Assembly: GCA_022484685.1 (NCBI GenBank)
Contig: JAKVKY010000002.1
Span: 1-64,000, forward strand
Direction of reading: 5' to 3'
Length of the DNA: 64,000 nt
Source of the DNA: Acidaminococcaceae bacterium
GTDB lineage: Bacteria; Bacillota; Negativicutes; Acidaminococcales; Acidaminococcaceae
The translations under genes and the position numbers were made by a program. This document shows positions 63,842 to 64,000 of this stretch, piece by piece (the stretch's first letter is position 1; every line of letters starts with the position of its first letter). Below the pieces are notes generated by a model. That model ran no database searches. It was not told the origin of the DNA and worked only from the letters and a program-made list of their open reading frames with translations.

Positions 63842-64000
63842 AGTTTTATTTGTAGCTTCGGAAGCGGCGCCTTTCATCAAGACCGGCGGTCTGGCCGATG
63901 TGGCGGGGGCTCTGCCCCGGGCGCTGCTGGCCAAAGGTATCGACGCCCGGGTGATCATCCCCAAATACGGCGCCATCAAGGCCGGGTTCCAGCACGAGAT
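63834..64000 (+). CDS. glgA: Glycogen synthase (N-terminal part, cut by window end)
   Basis: The first 55 residues of GlgA, the ADP-glucose-dependent chain-extending enzyme. The start reads [20 protein letters not shown] followed by [11 protein letters not shown]; the KTGGLADV motif binds ADP-glucose. AAGGAG lies eight bases before the ATG, inside glgB. The rest lies beyond the window. Confidence 0.95.
   Translation, partial: MLKVLFVASEAAPFIKTGGLADVAGALPRALLAKGIDARVIIPKYGAIKAGFQHE

Overview
The window reads as a chromosomal segment of an anaerobic, moderately GC-rich member of the Bacillota (Firmicutes). The case for Bacillota rests on RNA regulation: a T-box before trpC, a PyrR-type attenuator before pyrB, a tandem glycine riboswitch, and a paired GlgC/GlgD. 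A flavodiiron protein with rubredoxin and a ferredoxin-fused EtfA point to an anaerobic life. A Negativicutes/Acidaminococcaceae-like host is my guess only; no rRNA or lineage marker is present. Nothing looks like a prophage, IS element, integron or CRISPR array. The novelty lies mostly between genes.

Layout. 1-3.0 kb: excision repair (uvrA 3' end, uvrC). 3.1-6.7 kb: a Cof-type HAD phosphatase, a YgiD-like dioxygenase divergent from an HxlR regulator, and a lone bioB with a likely BirA operator. 6.9-12.2 kb: two adjacent dynamin/Era-like GTPases and a 999-residue REC-GGDEF-EAL-sensor-GGDEF protein. 12.3-18.7 kb, minus strand: two ABC importers back to back (Fbp-like ferric/anion type, then Ssu/Tau-like), separated by a terminator. 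18.9-20.2 kb: dinB. 20.2-21.4 kb: gene-poor stretch with a small transcription unit of three micro-ORFs, a 37-bp inverted repeat and a Trp T-box. 21.5-25.2 kb: trpCFBA. 25.4-30.9 kb: a DUF4867-like protein, a DnaQ-like exonuclease, an inositol-monophosphatase-like enzyme, a YhdT-PanF pantothenate symporter pair, and a peptidase T-like M20 enzyme. 30.9-34.3 kb: an 11 x 12 bp perfect tandem repeat and two paralogous LivK-type binding proteins without a permease, one behind a glycine riboswitch and the other behind an unidentified leader with a terminator hairpin. 34.5-43.7 kb: dnaE, etfB-etfA, pyk and an unrecognised all-helical protein. 43.8-53.6 kb: complete UMP operon pyrB-C-carA-carB-K-D-F-E. 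53.7-56.9 kb: flavodiiron protein plus rubredoxin (minus) and pncB. 57.0-64.0 kb: glycogen operon glgC-D-P-B-A, with glgA cut by the window end.

How it works together. Biosynthetic operons (biotin, Trp, UMP, glycogen) are compact, with overlapping genes, and most have a recognisable leader control. Promoters are of the sigma-A type and several show an extended -10 (TGC-TATAAT). Several gene junctions (trpC/trpF, trpF/trpB, upstream of pyrB, upstream of the T-box) carry imperfect 27-38 bp tandem repeats that no gene explains.
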